Source: Pseudoduganella namucuonensis (GTDB taxonomy: Bacteria; Pseudomonadota; Gammaproteobacteria; Burkholderiales; Burkholderiaceae_D). Taken from it: a DNA stretch of 64,000 nt. Of this stretch, positions 53,264 through 62,701 are shown one piece after another; the first letter of the stretch is position 1; every line of letters starts with the position of its first letter. The notes under the pieces were generated by a model. The model was not told the DNA's origin, made no database searches, and saw only the letters and a program-made list of their open reading frames with translations. The translations under genes and the position numbers were made by a program. The DNA lies in the NCBI RefSeq assembly GCF_900116645.1, contig NZ_FPBO01000027.1, positions 55,034 to 119,033 on the forward strand, written 5' to 3'.

Positions 53264-54862
53264 ATGGTGGTTGATATTGTTGTGATCGGGGGCGGCTCGG
53301 CGGGCTGCGTGCTGGCCCATCGCCTGTCCGAGGACGGGCGCTATTCGGTGCTGCTGCTGGAGGGGGGCGCGTCGGACAAGCATCCGTTCACCCGGGTGCC
53401 GGTCGCCAACATCATGGCGGTGCAGAACCCGGCGTTCGACTGGTGCTACCAGCTCGAGCCCGACGCCTCGCGCGGCGGACGCACCGAGCACTGGGCGGCA
53501 GGCAAGCGGCTGGGCGGCGGCAGCGCCATCAACGGCATGATGTTCATCCGCGGCCACCGGCACGATTACGACGCCTGGGCCAAGGCCGGCAATCCAGGCT
53601 GGGACTACGCCTCCGTGCTGCCCTACTTCAAACGGCTGGAAACCAATATGGGCGGCGCGGACGCCTCGCGCGGCGGCGACGGTCCGCTGTCGGTGGCCGA
53701 GGTGGCGATGCGGCACCCGCTGACCGAGGCCTGGGTCGACGCCGCCACGCAGGCCGGCATTCCGCGCAGCGCGGACCTGAACGGCGCGGTGGCCGAGGGC
53801 GTCGGCTATGTGCAGGCGTCGCAGCGCAAGGGCTGGCGCCATTCGACGGCTGCCGCCTATATCTGGCCGGTGAAGAAGCGCGCCAACCTGCGCGTGGAAC
53901 TGGAGGCGGTGGCGAGCCGCATCCAGGTGCGCGACGGGCGCGCGGTGGGCGTCGATTACGTGCAGGGCGGGGTTCTCAGGAACGTGAGCGCGAGGCGCGG
54001 CGTGGTGCTCAGCGCCGGCGCGCTCGCGTCGCCGAAACTGCTGATGTTGTCGGGCATAGGCCCCGCCGCGCAGCTGCGCGAACACGGCATCGAAGTGGCG
54101 GTCGACTCGCCCGGCGTCGGCGCCAACCTGCAGGACCACGCGGGCGTGCACTTCTCCTGCGAAGTCAATGTGCCGACGCTGAACAGCGACCGGAGCAAGG
54201 TGAACGGCCTGCTGCACGGCCTGAACTTCCTGGCGCGCGGACGCGGCCCCCTCACCTCGCCGATCGGCCACGCGCAAGCCTTCGTGAGCACGCGCAAGGA
54301 CGCGCCGGCGCCGAACCTGCAACTGATCATGGCGCCACTCGCCTTTGAACTGGACGACAAGGGCGCGATCCGCCTGTGCGAACAGCCGTCGATCAGCACC
54401 ATGGTGTCGGTCAACCGTCCGCAAAGCCGGGGCACGGTCGGCCTGCGCTCGGCCAACCCGGACGACAAGCCGGTCATCCACCACCGCCTGCTCGGCGTCG
54501 AGGACGATCTGGACCAGCTGGTGGAGGGACTGGAACTGGTGCGCAAGATCGTCCAGCAGCCCGCGCTGAGCAAGCACTTCGTCGGCGAGATGCGGCCGGG
54601 CGTGGCCCTGCAATCGCGCGCGCAGCTGCGCGAGTTCGCCCGCATGGCCGCCTGCTGCATGTACCACCCGGCCGGCACCTGCAAGATGGGCGACGACGCC
54701 GACAGCGTGGTCGACCACCGCTTGCGCGTGCGCGGCGTGCAGGGCCTGTGGGTGGCCGACGCGTCGGTGATGCCGACGCTTCCGGCCGGGAACATCAACG
54801 CGACGGTCGTGATGATAGGCGAACGCGCCTCCGACCTGATTAAAGAGGATTTGGCGGCATGA
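53264..54862 (+). CDS. GMC-family alcohol oxidoreductase, third of three
   Basis: 532 residues, GGGGAG upstream. VVIGGGSAGCVLAHRLSEDG, GKRLGGGSAINGMMFIRGH, active-site CMYHPAGTCKMG, and ADASVMPTLPAGNINATVVMIGERASDLI. FAD-dependent alcohol oxidation, coupled by a 4-nt overlap to the racemase gene, so its product may feed an acyl-CoA branch. Confidence 0.93.
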   Translation: MVVDIVVIGGGSAGCVLAHRLSEDGRYSVLLLEGGASDKHPFTRVPVANIMAVQNPAFDWCYQLEPDASRGGRTEHWAAGKRLGGGSAINGMMFIRGHRHDYDAWAKAGNPGWDYASVLPYFKRLETNMGGADASRGGDGPLSVAEVAMRHPLTEAWVDAATQAGIPRSADLNGAVAEGVGYVQASQRKGWRHSTAAAYIWPVKKRANLRVELEAVASRIQVRDGRAVGVDYVQGGVLRNVSARRGVVLSAGALASPKLLMLSGIGPAAQLREHGIEVAVDSPGVGANLQDHAGVHFSCEVNVPTLNSDRSKVNGLLHGLNFLARGRGPLTSPIGHAQAFVSTRKDAPAPNLQLIMAPLAFELDDKGAIRLCEQPSISTMVSVNRPQSRGTVGLRSANPDDKPVIHHRLLGVEDDLDQLVEGLELVRKIVQQPALSKHFVGEMRPGVALQSRAQLREFARMAACCMYHPAGTCKMGDDADSVVDHRLRVRGVQGLWVADASVMPTLPAGNINATVVMIGERASDLIKEDLAA

Positions 54863-56013
54863 GCACGAATACATTGAACCCGGCCGCCCGGCGCGGCCCG
54901 CTGCACGGCGTGCGCATCGTCGAATTCCGCGGCATCGGCCCGGCGCCGTTCGCCGGCATGCTGCTGGCCGACATGGGCGCCGAGATCCTGCAGGTGGCGC
55001 CGCCCGGCCAGGCCGCGCAGATGCCGGTGCCGGAGCACAAGGACCCGATCTGGCGCGGCCGCAGCCGGCTGGCGCTGGACCTGAAGCAGCCGGCCGCGCG
55101 CGCCGCGCTGCTCGACATCCTGCCGCGGGTCGACATCGTCATCGAAGGCTTCCGTCCGGGCGCGATGGAGCGCATGGGCCTGGGGCCGGAGCAGTGCCTG
55201 GCGCGCAACCCGGCCATGGTGTTCGGCCGCATGACGGGATGGGGCCAGGACGGGCCGCTGGCGCAGGCGCCCAGCCACGATCCGAACTGCCTGGCCATCA
55301 CCGGCGCCCTGCATTCGATCGGCAGTGCCGACGGCGCGCCGGTGCCGCCACTGAACCTGGTCGGCGACCTGGGCGGCGGCGCGCTCTACCTCGCCATGGG
55401 GGTGCTGGCGGCGCTGGTGCACGCGCGCGCCAGCGGCCAGGGCCAAGTGGTCGACGCGGCCATGGTCGACGGCGTTGCTTCGCTGATGGGCATGGTGTAC
55501 GCGATGCGCGACCACGGCATCTGGAGCGACCAGCGCGGCGTGAACATGCTGGACGGCAGCTGCCCCTTCGGCAGCGCGTATGAAACGGCGGACGGCAAAT
55601 ACATGGTGGCCGTGTCGCTGGAGCCGCCGTTCTACCAGGCGCTGCTCAAGGGGCTGGGACTGGAGCAAGAGGAGCTGCCGGCGCAGTACGACCGTGCCGG
55701 CTGGCCGGTGCTGCGGCGCCGCTTCGCCGAGGTGTTCAAGACCCGCACGCGCGCGGAATGGACCGCCATCCTCGAACACGCGAACGCCTGCGTGTCGCCG
55801 GTGCTGGACATGGGCGAGGCCGTGCATCATCCGCACAACCAGGCCAGGGGGGTGTTTGTCGGCGGCGAGCATCCGGTTCCGGCGGCCGCGCCCCGCTTCG
55901 GCGCCACGCCCACCGCGCACGCGGCGGCCGACCTGGGACCGGCCGCCGCGCTGCTGGCCGACTGGGGGGTGGGGAAGGCGGAAATAGCCTTGATAATCGG
56001 ATCAAGCCAATAA
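54859..56013 (+). CDS. Alpha-methylacyl-CoA racemase-like CaiB/BaiF family protein
   Basis: 384 residues, ATGA overlap with the GMC gene. Close to AMACR/Mcr throughout: GPAPFAGMLLADMGAEILQV, ALDLKQPAARAALL, the histidine in PSHDPNCLAITG, the aspartate in QGQVVDAAMVDGVASL, NMLDGSCPFGSAYETADG and LEPPFYQALLKGLGLE. These correspond to the racemase His, Asp and Glu. It interconverts 2R/2S-methylacyl-CoAs so that a methyl-branched chain can enter beta-oxidation. This is the best clue that the island's substrate has a methyl branch. Confidence 0.9.
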   Translation: MSTNTLNPAARRGPLHGVRIVEFRGIGPAPFAGMLLADMGAEILQVAPPGQAAQMPVPEHKDPIWRGRSRLALDLKQPAARAALLDILPRVDIVIEGFRPGAMERMGLGPEQCLARNPAMVFGRMTGWGQDGPLAQAPSHDPNCLAITGALHSIGSADGAPVPPLNLVGDLGGGALYLAMGVLAALVHARASGQGQVVDAAMVDGVASLMGMVYAMRDHGIWSDQRGVNMLDGSCPFGSAYETADGKYMVAVSLEPPFYQALLKGLGLEQEELPAQYDRAGWPVLRRRFAEVFKTRTRAEWTAILEHANACVSPVLDMGEAVHHPHNQARGVFVGGEHPVPAAAPRFGATPTAHAAADLGPAAALLADWGVGKAEIALIIGSSQ

Positions 56014-56147
56014 GAACAGACTTTATTTTCCGAGCAGGAATTAACAATCTATTTTTTATTAGCTCCGGCGATTATGAACAGAGTCTATTTTCACCCCTTC
56101 ATAATTGTTCATTCCGTTGGGAAATGACAACGTTTTCAATGATTAAC

Positions 56148-56163
56148 AAGTCGCCTACGACTT
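56148..56163. promoter_or_regulatory. 16-bp palindrome upstream of the second chemoreceptor gene
   Basis: AAGTCG-CCTA-CGACTT, perfect 6-bp arms, in an AT-rich gap (56014-56320) that also contains two similar copies of GAACAGA..CT.TATTTTC (56014 and 56076). Possible regulator site. Confidence 0.4.
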
Positions 56164-56221
56164 TCATCCGCTAATATATTCCGCGAGGGAATAAAAGTTT
56201 CCACCCTCAAAGTAAATGACA

Positions 56222-56287
56222 AAGCACTGTTTCAAGTGGCACCTTGTACGGGAGCACGCAAAACAAGGCGTTATCTGAACAGTGCTT
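56222..56287 (+). promoter_or_regulatory. Candidate structured leader of the chemoreceptor mRNA
   Basis: Outer 10-bp stem AAGCACTGTT (56222-56231) with AACAGTGCTT (56278-56287) encloses an inner stem CCTTGT (56242-56247) with ACAAGG (56263-56268). TTGAGTTTTC follows, and the GTG start lies 33 nt downstream. It could be an RNA regulator or an attenuator-like terminator. No known riboswitch class was recognised. Confidence 0.4.
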
Positions 56288-56320
56288 GAGTTTTCTTATC
56301 GACGGTTATGGGAGCAGTGA

Positions 56321-57856
56321 GTGAAGGTCCACAGTATAGCGTTCCGCCTGAATTTCAGATTTCTGGTCATTATAACTTCGCTGCTTTCCCTCTTTGGCGC
56401 TGTCAATTACGTCAAGACCAAGGGAGAACGGGAAGCCGAGATTGAACGGCAAGTACAGGCGGCGATCAGCCGCATGACGATGAGTTTGCCCATCGCGATA
56501 TGGAATTCCGATAAAAAAGGGGTGGAACAGGGATTGCGGGCCGAAATGTCGGCTGGATTCATCGTTGGCATTGTTATTAATAATGGCCCCAAGATTATCG
56601 GGGGAACGGGACGCGCGGCCGACGGCTCCGTGACAATCGGCGCGGACAAGCCGCGGCAGTCCGACGCCAGCCGTAGCGCCAAGCTGGCGTACATCGAGGA
56701 CGGCAAACCCAATCCGGTCGGCGAGGTCACGGTTTTCATCGCCTACACCGAAATGCACGGCGCCTTGCACAACGACCTGATGTGGCTGGCCCTGGCCATT
56801 TTCGTGCTCAACGCCGTGCTGCTATTCGCGCTCTCCCACAGTTTGAATTCAGTCGTGCTGCGGCCTTTAAAGCAGGTGCGGGAAGCCCTCCACAATATCG
56901 CCGTGGGCGACGTGGATTTAACGAAGCGCCTACCGGCAAGCATCAATGCCGAATTTACCGAAGTCGCCGACAACTTCAATACCTTCATCGGCCGCTTGCA
57001 AAAAATCATAGAACAAGTGCACGAAGGAACCGATCTTATCGCGGCGGCCTCTTCCGAGATCGCCACCGGCAATCTCGACCTGTCAGCCCGCACCGAATCC
57101 CAGGCCTCGTCGCTGGAGGAAACCAGCGCCGCGATGGCCGAGTTGACCAAGACCGTCAATCAAAACGCGGGCAATGCCAAGACCGCCAATCATCTGGTGC
57201 AATCCGCTTCCGACATCGCCGGCAAGGGTGGCGTGGCGGTCGCCAAGGTGATCGCCACGATGACCGAGATTAACGACGCCTCCCACAAAATCGTCAACAT
57301 CATCGCCGTGATCGACAGTATCGCTTTCCAGACCAATATCCTGGCGCTGAACGCGGCCGTCGAGGCGGCGCGCGCGGGTGAGCAGGGACGCGGCTTCGCC
57401 GTGGTGGCGTCGGAAGTGCGCAACCTGGCGCACCGGTCCGCGGCGGCGGCGCAGGAAATCAAGACGTTGATCAGCGACTCGGTCGACAAGGTCGGCACGG
57501 GCACCGAACTGGTGAACCAGGCCGGGCAGATAATGAATGAGGTCGTCACCAGCGTCAAACAAGTGACGGAAATCATGACCTCCATCATGACCGCCAGCGA
57601 GGAACAGACAGTGGGCATCGCCCATGCTTGCGAGGCGATCAGCTTGATGGATCAAACGACCCAGCAAAATGCGGCGCTGGTGGAGGAAGCGGCCGCCACC
57701 GCCGACTCCTTGAAAGTACAGACGGCGGCCTTGGAGACGGCGTTGAGCGTGTTCCGTCTTTCCGAAACGGCGCCGCGCCTCGCCGCCGTCCCCTCCGCGG
57801 CCGTCCAGGCGCCCATCGCCGCGCGGGAGCGGCGCATAAGAATATCCGCCGCTTGA
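56321..57856 (+). CDS. Methyl-accepting chemotaxis protein
   Basis: 511 residues from a GTG at 56321 (GGGAG 7 nt upstream). TM1 at residues 8-28, a periplasmic domain of about 120 residues (IAIWNSDKKGVEQGLRAEMSAG), TM2 near 150-170, HAMP, then the signalling tip IAFQTNILALNAAVEAARAGEQGRGFAVV. No CheR tether pentapeptide. It is followed 40 nt later by a solute-binding protein gene, so ligand may be presented by that protein. Upstream lies an unusual structured leader. Confidence 0.93.
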   Translation: MKVHSIAFRLNFRFLVIITSLLSLFGAVNYVKTKGEREAEIERQVQAAISRMTMSLPIAIWNSDKKGVEQGLRAEMSAGFIVGIVINNGPKIIGGTGRAADGSVTIGADKPRQSDASRSAKLAYIEDGKPNPVGEVTVFIAYTEMHGALHNDLMWLALAIFVLNAVLLFALSHSLNSVVLRPLKQVREALHNIAVGDVDLTKRLPASINAEFTEVADNFNTFIGRLQKIIEQVHEGTDLIAAASSEIATGNLDLSARTESQASSLEETSAAMAELTKTVNQNAGNAKTANHLVQSASDIAGKGGVAVAKVIATMTEINDASHKIVNIIAVIDSIAFQTNILALNAAVEAARAGEQGRGFAVVASEVRNLAHRSAAAAQEIKTLISDSVDKVGTGTELVNQAGQIMNEVVTSVKQVTEIMTSIMTASEEQTVGIAHACEAISLMDQTTQQNAALVEEAAATADSLKVQTAALETALSVFRLSETAPRLAAVPSAAVQAPIAARERRIRISAA

Positions 57857-57896
57857 TTTGGCGGGATTTAAACTTTACTCCTTAGGAAAGAAACCG

Positions 57897-58616
57897 ATGA
57901 TGAAAAACAAAAAATGGCTGTGCACGTTGTTGGCTTCGGTGGGCGTTTTCTCTTCCGCCATTGCGGAAGAGGTGACGCTGGGACGCAACCAAGGGCTCGC
58001 CGACCAGTGGGTGGCGGCCAAGCTCATCACCGATATCGGCAACAAGGCGGGCGTCACTGTGAAGGTCAAACCCCTGCCCGCCGCGCGCGCCAACGAACTG
58101 AACCTGTCGGGTGAAATCGACGGCGAGATCGCGCGCATTGACGCCTATGCCGCCAAAAATCCGACGCTGGTACAAAGCAAGCCCTTGTATTACTACCTGG
58201 TTTCCACCGCGTTTGGAAAGAAGGATAAATCGGTTTCGTCGATCGCCGATCTGAAGCAATACCGCGTCGGCATCATCCGCGGCGTGGCGCACGCGATGAC
58301 CGTCACCGCGGGAATGAAAGTCACCGAGGTAAACGGGCCTGAGCAATTGTTCTTGATGCTGGACGAGGGCAAGATCGACATTGCCGTATCGAGCGAGATC
58401 GATGGCAATTACCGCTTGAAGAAAATGAAGCTCGGCGATATCAAGCCGCTGGCCACGCTGGCGAAATTCGACCAAGGCGCGATCTTCAATCCCGCCAAAC
58501 GCCAGACCGCCGATAAACTGGCGAAAACCACCGCCGCGATGAAACAGTCCGGCGAACTGGACAAGCTTACCGCGCAGTATGAAAAGGAATTCCTCAGCAC
58601 TGGCGTCGAGCCCTGA
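57897..58616 (+). CDS. Periplasmic solute-binding protein (family 3-like)
   Basis: 239 residues from the ATG at 57897 (AGGAAAG upstream). Signal peptide KNKKWLCTLLASVGVFSSAIA, then a bilobal SBP_bac_3-like domain (GRNQGLADQWVAAKLITDIGNKAGV, SIADLKQYRVGIIRGVAHAM). No ABC permease genes adjoin it. The pairing with a chemoreceptor suggests a sensory binding protein rather than a transporter component (inference). Confidence 0.85.
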   Translation: MMKNKKWLCTLLASVGVFSSAIAEEVTLGRNQGLADQWVAAKLITDIGNKAGVTVKVKPLPAARANELNLSGEIDGEIARIDAYAAKNPTLVQSKPLYYYLVSTAFGKKDKSVSSIADLKQYRVGIIRGVAHAMTVTAGMKVTEVNGPEQLFLMLDEGKIDIAVSSEIDGNYRLKKMKLGDIKPLATLAKFDQGAIFNPAKRQTADKLAKTTAAMKQSGELDKLTAQYEKEFLSTGVEP

Positions 58617-58627
58617 GCGGTTCTGCC

Positions 58628-59359
58628 TCAGTAGCCGTATTGCTGCAGGATGCGCGCCTGCGTACCGTCTTTTTGCATGGCGGCGCAGGCGTTCTCCCAC
58701 TTGGCGGCGGTGGCGTCGTCCATGGCGCGCCCGCCCGCCAGATAGACATGGACGGGCTGCAGCACCGCGCCCAGGCGCAGCCGCAGCGTGGCCGCGCCCA
58801 ACTGGCGCTGCTCGTGCTCCGCGATGCTCTGCGCCACCATCCACACGTCGATGCGTCCCCTGGCGAGCTTGCCAGCGTTGGCCGCCGAACTGACGGCCGG
58901 TTCCATGCGCGTGAAGCCCAGCGCGCGGGCCAGTTCCTCGGACGGACTGCCCATCACCACGCCCAGCCGCAGCGCCCGCGCCTCCTCCACCGTGGCGATG
59001 CCCACGTCGGTCGCCTCGCTGGCCACCAGCATGATGCGGTCTTCCCACAGCTTGCACAGCCAGCGGTACTGGTTCTCCAGGAGCGGCGAGCGGGCCAGCG
59101 TACCGACCGAGCCCGGCGCGCCGTTCAGCAGCACCAGTTCGCGGCGCAGCGGCACCGCGATGACCGGGCCGGCATGGCCGGCGCGGCTGCGCAGATCCAG
59201 CATCATCTCGTACAGCACGCCGCGCGGCACGCCCTTGTCGCGGTAAAACAGGGGGGCCACCTCGTACACGTACATGCCGGGCGGCTGGGCGCGCAGCGGC
59301 TGGCCCGCCGCCATCAGCAGCGCAGCCAGGACGGGGAACGTGCGCATGCGTAGCGACAT
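58628..59359 (-). CDS. Periplasmic solute-binding-like protein (family 3-like)
   Basis: 243 residues from the ATG at 59359 (the frame is open far upstream without similarity). Signal peptide MRTFPVLAALLMAAGQPLRA, mature chain PPGMYVYEVAPLFYRDKGVPRGVLYEMMLDL, and LRLGVVMGSPSEELARALGF. It converges with the previous binding-protein gene, 11 nt apart. No transporter genes adjoin. It may inform the divergent PAS-GGDEF-EAL protein. Confidence 0.82.
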   Translation of the reverse strand: MSLRMRTFPVLAALLMAAGQPLRAQPPGMYVYEVAPLFYRDKGVPRGVLYEMMLDLRSRAGHAGPVIAVPLRRELVLLNGAPGSVGTLARSPLLENQYRWLCKLWEDRIMLVASEATDVGIATVEEARALRLGVVMGSPSEELARALGFTRMEPAVSSAANAGKLARGRIDVWMVAQSIAEHEQRQLGAATLRLRLGAVLQPVHVYLAGGRAMDDATAAKWENACAAMQKDGTQARILQQYGY

Positions 59360-59517
59360 GAACAGGGGAATTCCGAGGGGATATAACGTCAGCGTAGCAC
59401 GCCGCGCGATGCTTGGGAGCAGGCGCCTGGGAACGATTTTTCCCTTGTTGTACGGCGGCGACCAGCCAACGTTCAGTGAACGCTGTGAAGACGCGGGCCA
59501 GTTCCACCGGAAAAACC

Positions 59518-59539
59518 TTGGTAAGGATTTCCCTACCAA
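59518..59539. promoter_or_regulatory. 22-bp inverted repeat between the binding-protein and GGDEF-EAL genes
   Basis: TTGGTAAGGATTTCCCTACCAA, ten-base arms with one mismatch, in the divergent intergenic region about 80 nt upstream of the GGDEF-EAL start. Candidate operator. Confidence 0.45.
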
Positions 59540-59617
59540 AGTTCCGGGATACCCTGATGTATTTTCAAGGCGGGCCGCCGTACGATGGGCGGTCACCCGC
59601 CCTACTTGTCGCCTGCC

Positions 59618-62578
59618 ATGATTCCACCTGCCGCCTGGGCGGTCCTCCTGCTGCTGGCCGTTTGCGCCATCACCCTGCAAACCCGCCGCGTACAGCGCCT
59701 GAAGGCGCTGGTGCGGGAGGGTGCGCTGTTCCGCGACATGATCAACCAGGTCAAGGACGTCGCCGTGACCGTGCACGACATGGCCGACGGCGGCCAAGTG
59801 CTCTTCGCCAACGACGCCGCCTGCCTGCACTTCGGCGTGCCCCGCGAAACCTTGCTGACCTGGCGCCCCCCCGACTGGGATTCCAACCTGGACACGGCCG
59901 CGATCGCGGCGCTCCACCAGCGCCTCAAGCATGGCGATTCGGAGACGCTCGAGACCACGCACCGCCTCGCCTCGGGCGAGATGGTGCCGGTGGAGGTGAT
60001 GCTGCTGTGCCAGATGCACGAAGGCGCCAGCCTCACCATCGCGTACACGCGCAACATCCACGCCCGCCGGGCCGAGGAGGCGCGTCGCCTGGCGTATGAA
60101 CGCGCCGAGGTCGAGCAGGCCGGCCTGCAACGCCTGTCCCGCTTCGTCGCCAGCACGCCCGGCTACTTCTACACCCTGAGCCTGCAAGCGGACGGCGGCG
60201 TCGCCCTGCCTTTCGTCAGCGCCGGCATGCAGGACATTTTCGGGCTGCAGCCGGGCGACATGGAGCACAACGCCACGCGCTTGCTGTCGGCCATCCATCC
60301 GGACGACTACGCGGCCAGCATGCGGGCCATGGTGGAGTCGGCCCGGACCCTGTCACCGCTGCAGGGTGAATTCCGCATCAGGCACCCGGAAAAAGGGGAG
60401 CGCTGGCTGGAGGCCCGCTCGCTGCCGCAACGCGAGCCCGGGGGCGCCACGCAGTGGCACGGCTTCGCGCACGACATCACCGAGCGCAAGCGCCTGGAGG
60501 TGCTGCTGCAGCGGCGCGAGCGCAGCTACCGCACACTGGTCGAGAACCTGCCGGACCCGCTGTTCCGCTACGACACGCAGTGCCGCCGCACCTATGTCAG
60601 CCCGGCGGTCGAGCGCGTGACCGGCAAGCCGGCGGCGGAGCTGATCGGCGTGACGCCAAGCGACGCCCCGCTCGCCGTCGGCGCCGATAACGAGCGGCTG
60701 ATGGCCAATATCCGTCAGGTGCTGGCGACCGGCAAGCACCTCGTCGACGAGATCGGCTACCACGCCCCGGATGGGAGCGTGCGCCACTTCCAGAACCACT
60801 TCGGGCCGGAACTGGCCGCCGATGGCAAGGTGGTGGGCGTGCTGTCCATCATGCGCGATATTTCCGAGCTCAAACGCCTGGAGGCCTTGCTGCGCAAGCG
60901 CGAGCAGGAATTCCGCGCGCTGGTGGAGAATTCGCCGGACATCGTTTCGCGCTACGATCTCGACTGCCGCCGCGTCTACACCAACCCGCGCGGCGTGACG
61001 TCGCTGGGCGGCGACGTCACGCGCATACTCGGCACCACGCCGGCCGAGCTTCCCGGCGGCGAGTCCGGCGCGCGGTATCTCGAAGCCATCCGCGCGGTGA
61101 TCACGCAGGGCACGGAGCGCAGCCTCGAACTGGCGTGGCCGATCGGCGGGCCCGACACCTGCCTGCACGTGCGCATCTGCCCGGAATTCGACCTGGCCGG
61201 CCGGGTGAGCCAAGTGCTGGCCATCGGCCGCGACATCACCGAGATCGACGAGTATCGGCGCGTGATCCACCGCCAGGCATTCAGCGACGCGCTGACCGGC
61301 CTGCCCAACCGCACCATGCTGTCCGACCGCATCCGCCAGGCCATCGCCAACGGCGCCCGCTACGGCCACCGGTTTGGCCTGATGATGCTGGACCTGGACC
61401 ACTTCAAGGAAATCAACGACACCATGGGCCACGGCGCCGGCGACGAACTGCTGCGCATGGTGGCCCAGCGCCTGACCGCCAGCGTGCGCCTATGCGACAC
61501 GGTGGCGCGGCTGGGCGGCGACGAATTTTCGGTGCTGCTGCCGAACATGCGCAAGGGCGACGACCTGGCGACGGTGGGCGGCAAGGTCTTGCGCGCCCTG
61601 GCCGAGCCGTTCGTGGTGGACGGCCAGGAGCTGTTCGTGTCGTGCAGCATCGGCATCGCGCAGTATCCGGACGACAGCACCGTCATCGACGCCCTCTACA
61701 AGTATGCCGACTCGGCCATGTACCACGCCAAGCAGATGGGGCGCAACAACTTCCAGTTCTACCAGCCCGAATTCACGCGCCGTTCGCAAGAGCGGCTGGC
61801 GCTGGAGGCCGCGCTGCGGCGGGCGCAGAAAAAGGGGGAGCTGATGCTGTACTACCAGCCGCAGATCGAGCTTCAGAGCGGACGCATGGTCAGTGCCGAG
61901 GCGCTGCTGCGCTGGCGCCGCGCCGGCGGCGAAATAGTGCCGCCGGACCGCTTCATCCCGGCCGCCGAAGCCAGCGGCCTGATCGTCAACATCGGGGAAT
62001 GGGTGTTGCAGACCGCCTGCGAAGACGCGGTGCGCTGGAACCGGGAGCGGGCGGAGCCGGTGCGGGTGGCGGTGAATCTGTCGACGCGCCAGTTCGTGCG
62101 CAACGACCTGGCCGGCACGGTGCGCCGCATCCTCGACGAGACCGGCTGCAATCCGGCGTGGCTGGAGCTGGAGATCACCGAGAGCCTGCTGCTGGAGGAC
62201 AGCCGCGACGTGGCCGCCACGCTGGAGACACTGCACGGCATGGGACTGTCGATCGCGATCGACGACTTCGGTACCGGCTATTCCGCGCTCAGCTATCTGA
62301 ACCGCTTCCCGGTCGGCCAGCTCAAGATCGACCGCTCCTTCGTGCACGACGTGCCTGAGCAGCGCGACAAATGCGAGTTGGTCAAGGCGATATTATCGAT
62401 CGCCGCCGCGCTGCGGCTGGAGACCGTGGCCGAAGGCGTGGAGACGGCCGCGCAGGCCGAATACCTGATGGCGCACGGCTGCCGTCTGGCGCAGGGCTAC
62501 CTGTTCGGCAAACCAATGCCGCTGGCCGAGTTCAACGCCGTACTGGCGGCCAAGGGCGCGTCCGCGTCATGGGCATGA
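59618..62578 (+). CDS. PAS-GGDEF-EAL cyclic-di-GMP signalling protein
   Basis: 986 residues from the ATG at 59618 (an ATG at 59585 is possible; neither has a clear ribosome-binding site). One N-terminal transmembrane helix, three to four PAS domains (to about residue 540), then GGDEF at about 545-705 and EAL to the end. The active-site motif LGGDEFSVLL is intact and preceded by the inhibitory RxxD site (RLCD, five residues upstream). The EAL domain keeps SAEALLRW and DDFGTGYSAL. Both synthesis and breakdown of c-di-GMP are therefore possible; PAS input decides the balance. Confidence 0.93.
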   Translation: MIPPAAWAVLLLLAVCAITLQTRRVQRLKALVREGALFRDMINQVKDVAVTVHDMADGGQVLFANDAACLHFGVPRETLLTWRPPDWDSNLDTAAIAALHQRLKHGDSETLETTHRLASGEMVPVEVMLLCQMHEGASLTIAYTRNIHARRAEEARRLAYERAEVEQAGLQRLSRFVASTPGYFYTLSLQADGGVALPFVSAGMQDIFGLQPGDMEHNATRLLSAIHPDDYAASMRAMVESARTLSPLQGEFRIRHPEKGERWLEARSLPQREPGGATQWHGFAHDITERKRLEVLLQRRERSYRTLVENLPDPLFRYDTQCRRTYVSPAVERVTGKPAAELIGVTPSDAPLAVGADNERLMANIRQVLATGKHLVDEIGYHAPDGSVRHFQNHFGPELAADGKVVGVLSIMRDISELKRLEALLRKREQEFRALVENSPDIVSRYDLDCRRVYTNPRGVTSLGGDVTRILGTTPAELPGGESGARYLEAIRAVITQGTERSLELAWPIGGPDTCLHVRICPEFDLAGRVSQVLAIGRDITEIDEYRRVIHRQAFSDALTGLPNRTMLSDRIRQAIANGARYGHRFGLMMLDLDHFKEINDTMGHGAGDELLRMVAQRLTASVRLCDTVARLGGDEFSVLLPNMRKGDDLATVGGKVLRALAEPFVVDGQELFVSCSIGIAQYPDDSTVIDALYKYADSAMYHAKQMGRNNFQFYQPEFTRRSQERLALEAALRRAQKKGELMLYYQPQIELQSGRMVSAEALLRWRRAGGEIVPPDRFIPAAEASGLIVNIGEWVLQTACEDAVRWNRERAEPVRVAVNLSTRQFVRNDLAGTVRRILDETGCNPAWLELEITESLLLEDSRDVAATLETLHGMGLSIAIDDFGTGYSALSYLNRFPVGQLKIDRSFVHDVPEQRDKCELVKAILSIAAALRLETVAEGVETAAQAEYLMAHGCRLAQGYLFGKPMPLAEFNAVLAAKGASASWA

Positions 62579-62701
62579 TCGACGGCGGATCCGTAGCTGT
62601 CGCGTGCGGACAACTGTGACCATTGGAGAGATTGCGGCGCCTCTTTCGGGTCAAAATGGGGAACGCCGAATGGCGGCGTGACGGAAAGCGGAGGGAGGAA
62701 G

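Noticed and set aside
56222..56287. A c-di-GMP (GEMM) riboswitch
   Set aside because: Only a CACGCAAAA fragment resembles the class; the two-lobed GEMM architecture and conserved GGGACGCAAAGCC block are absent.
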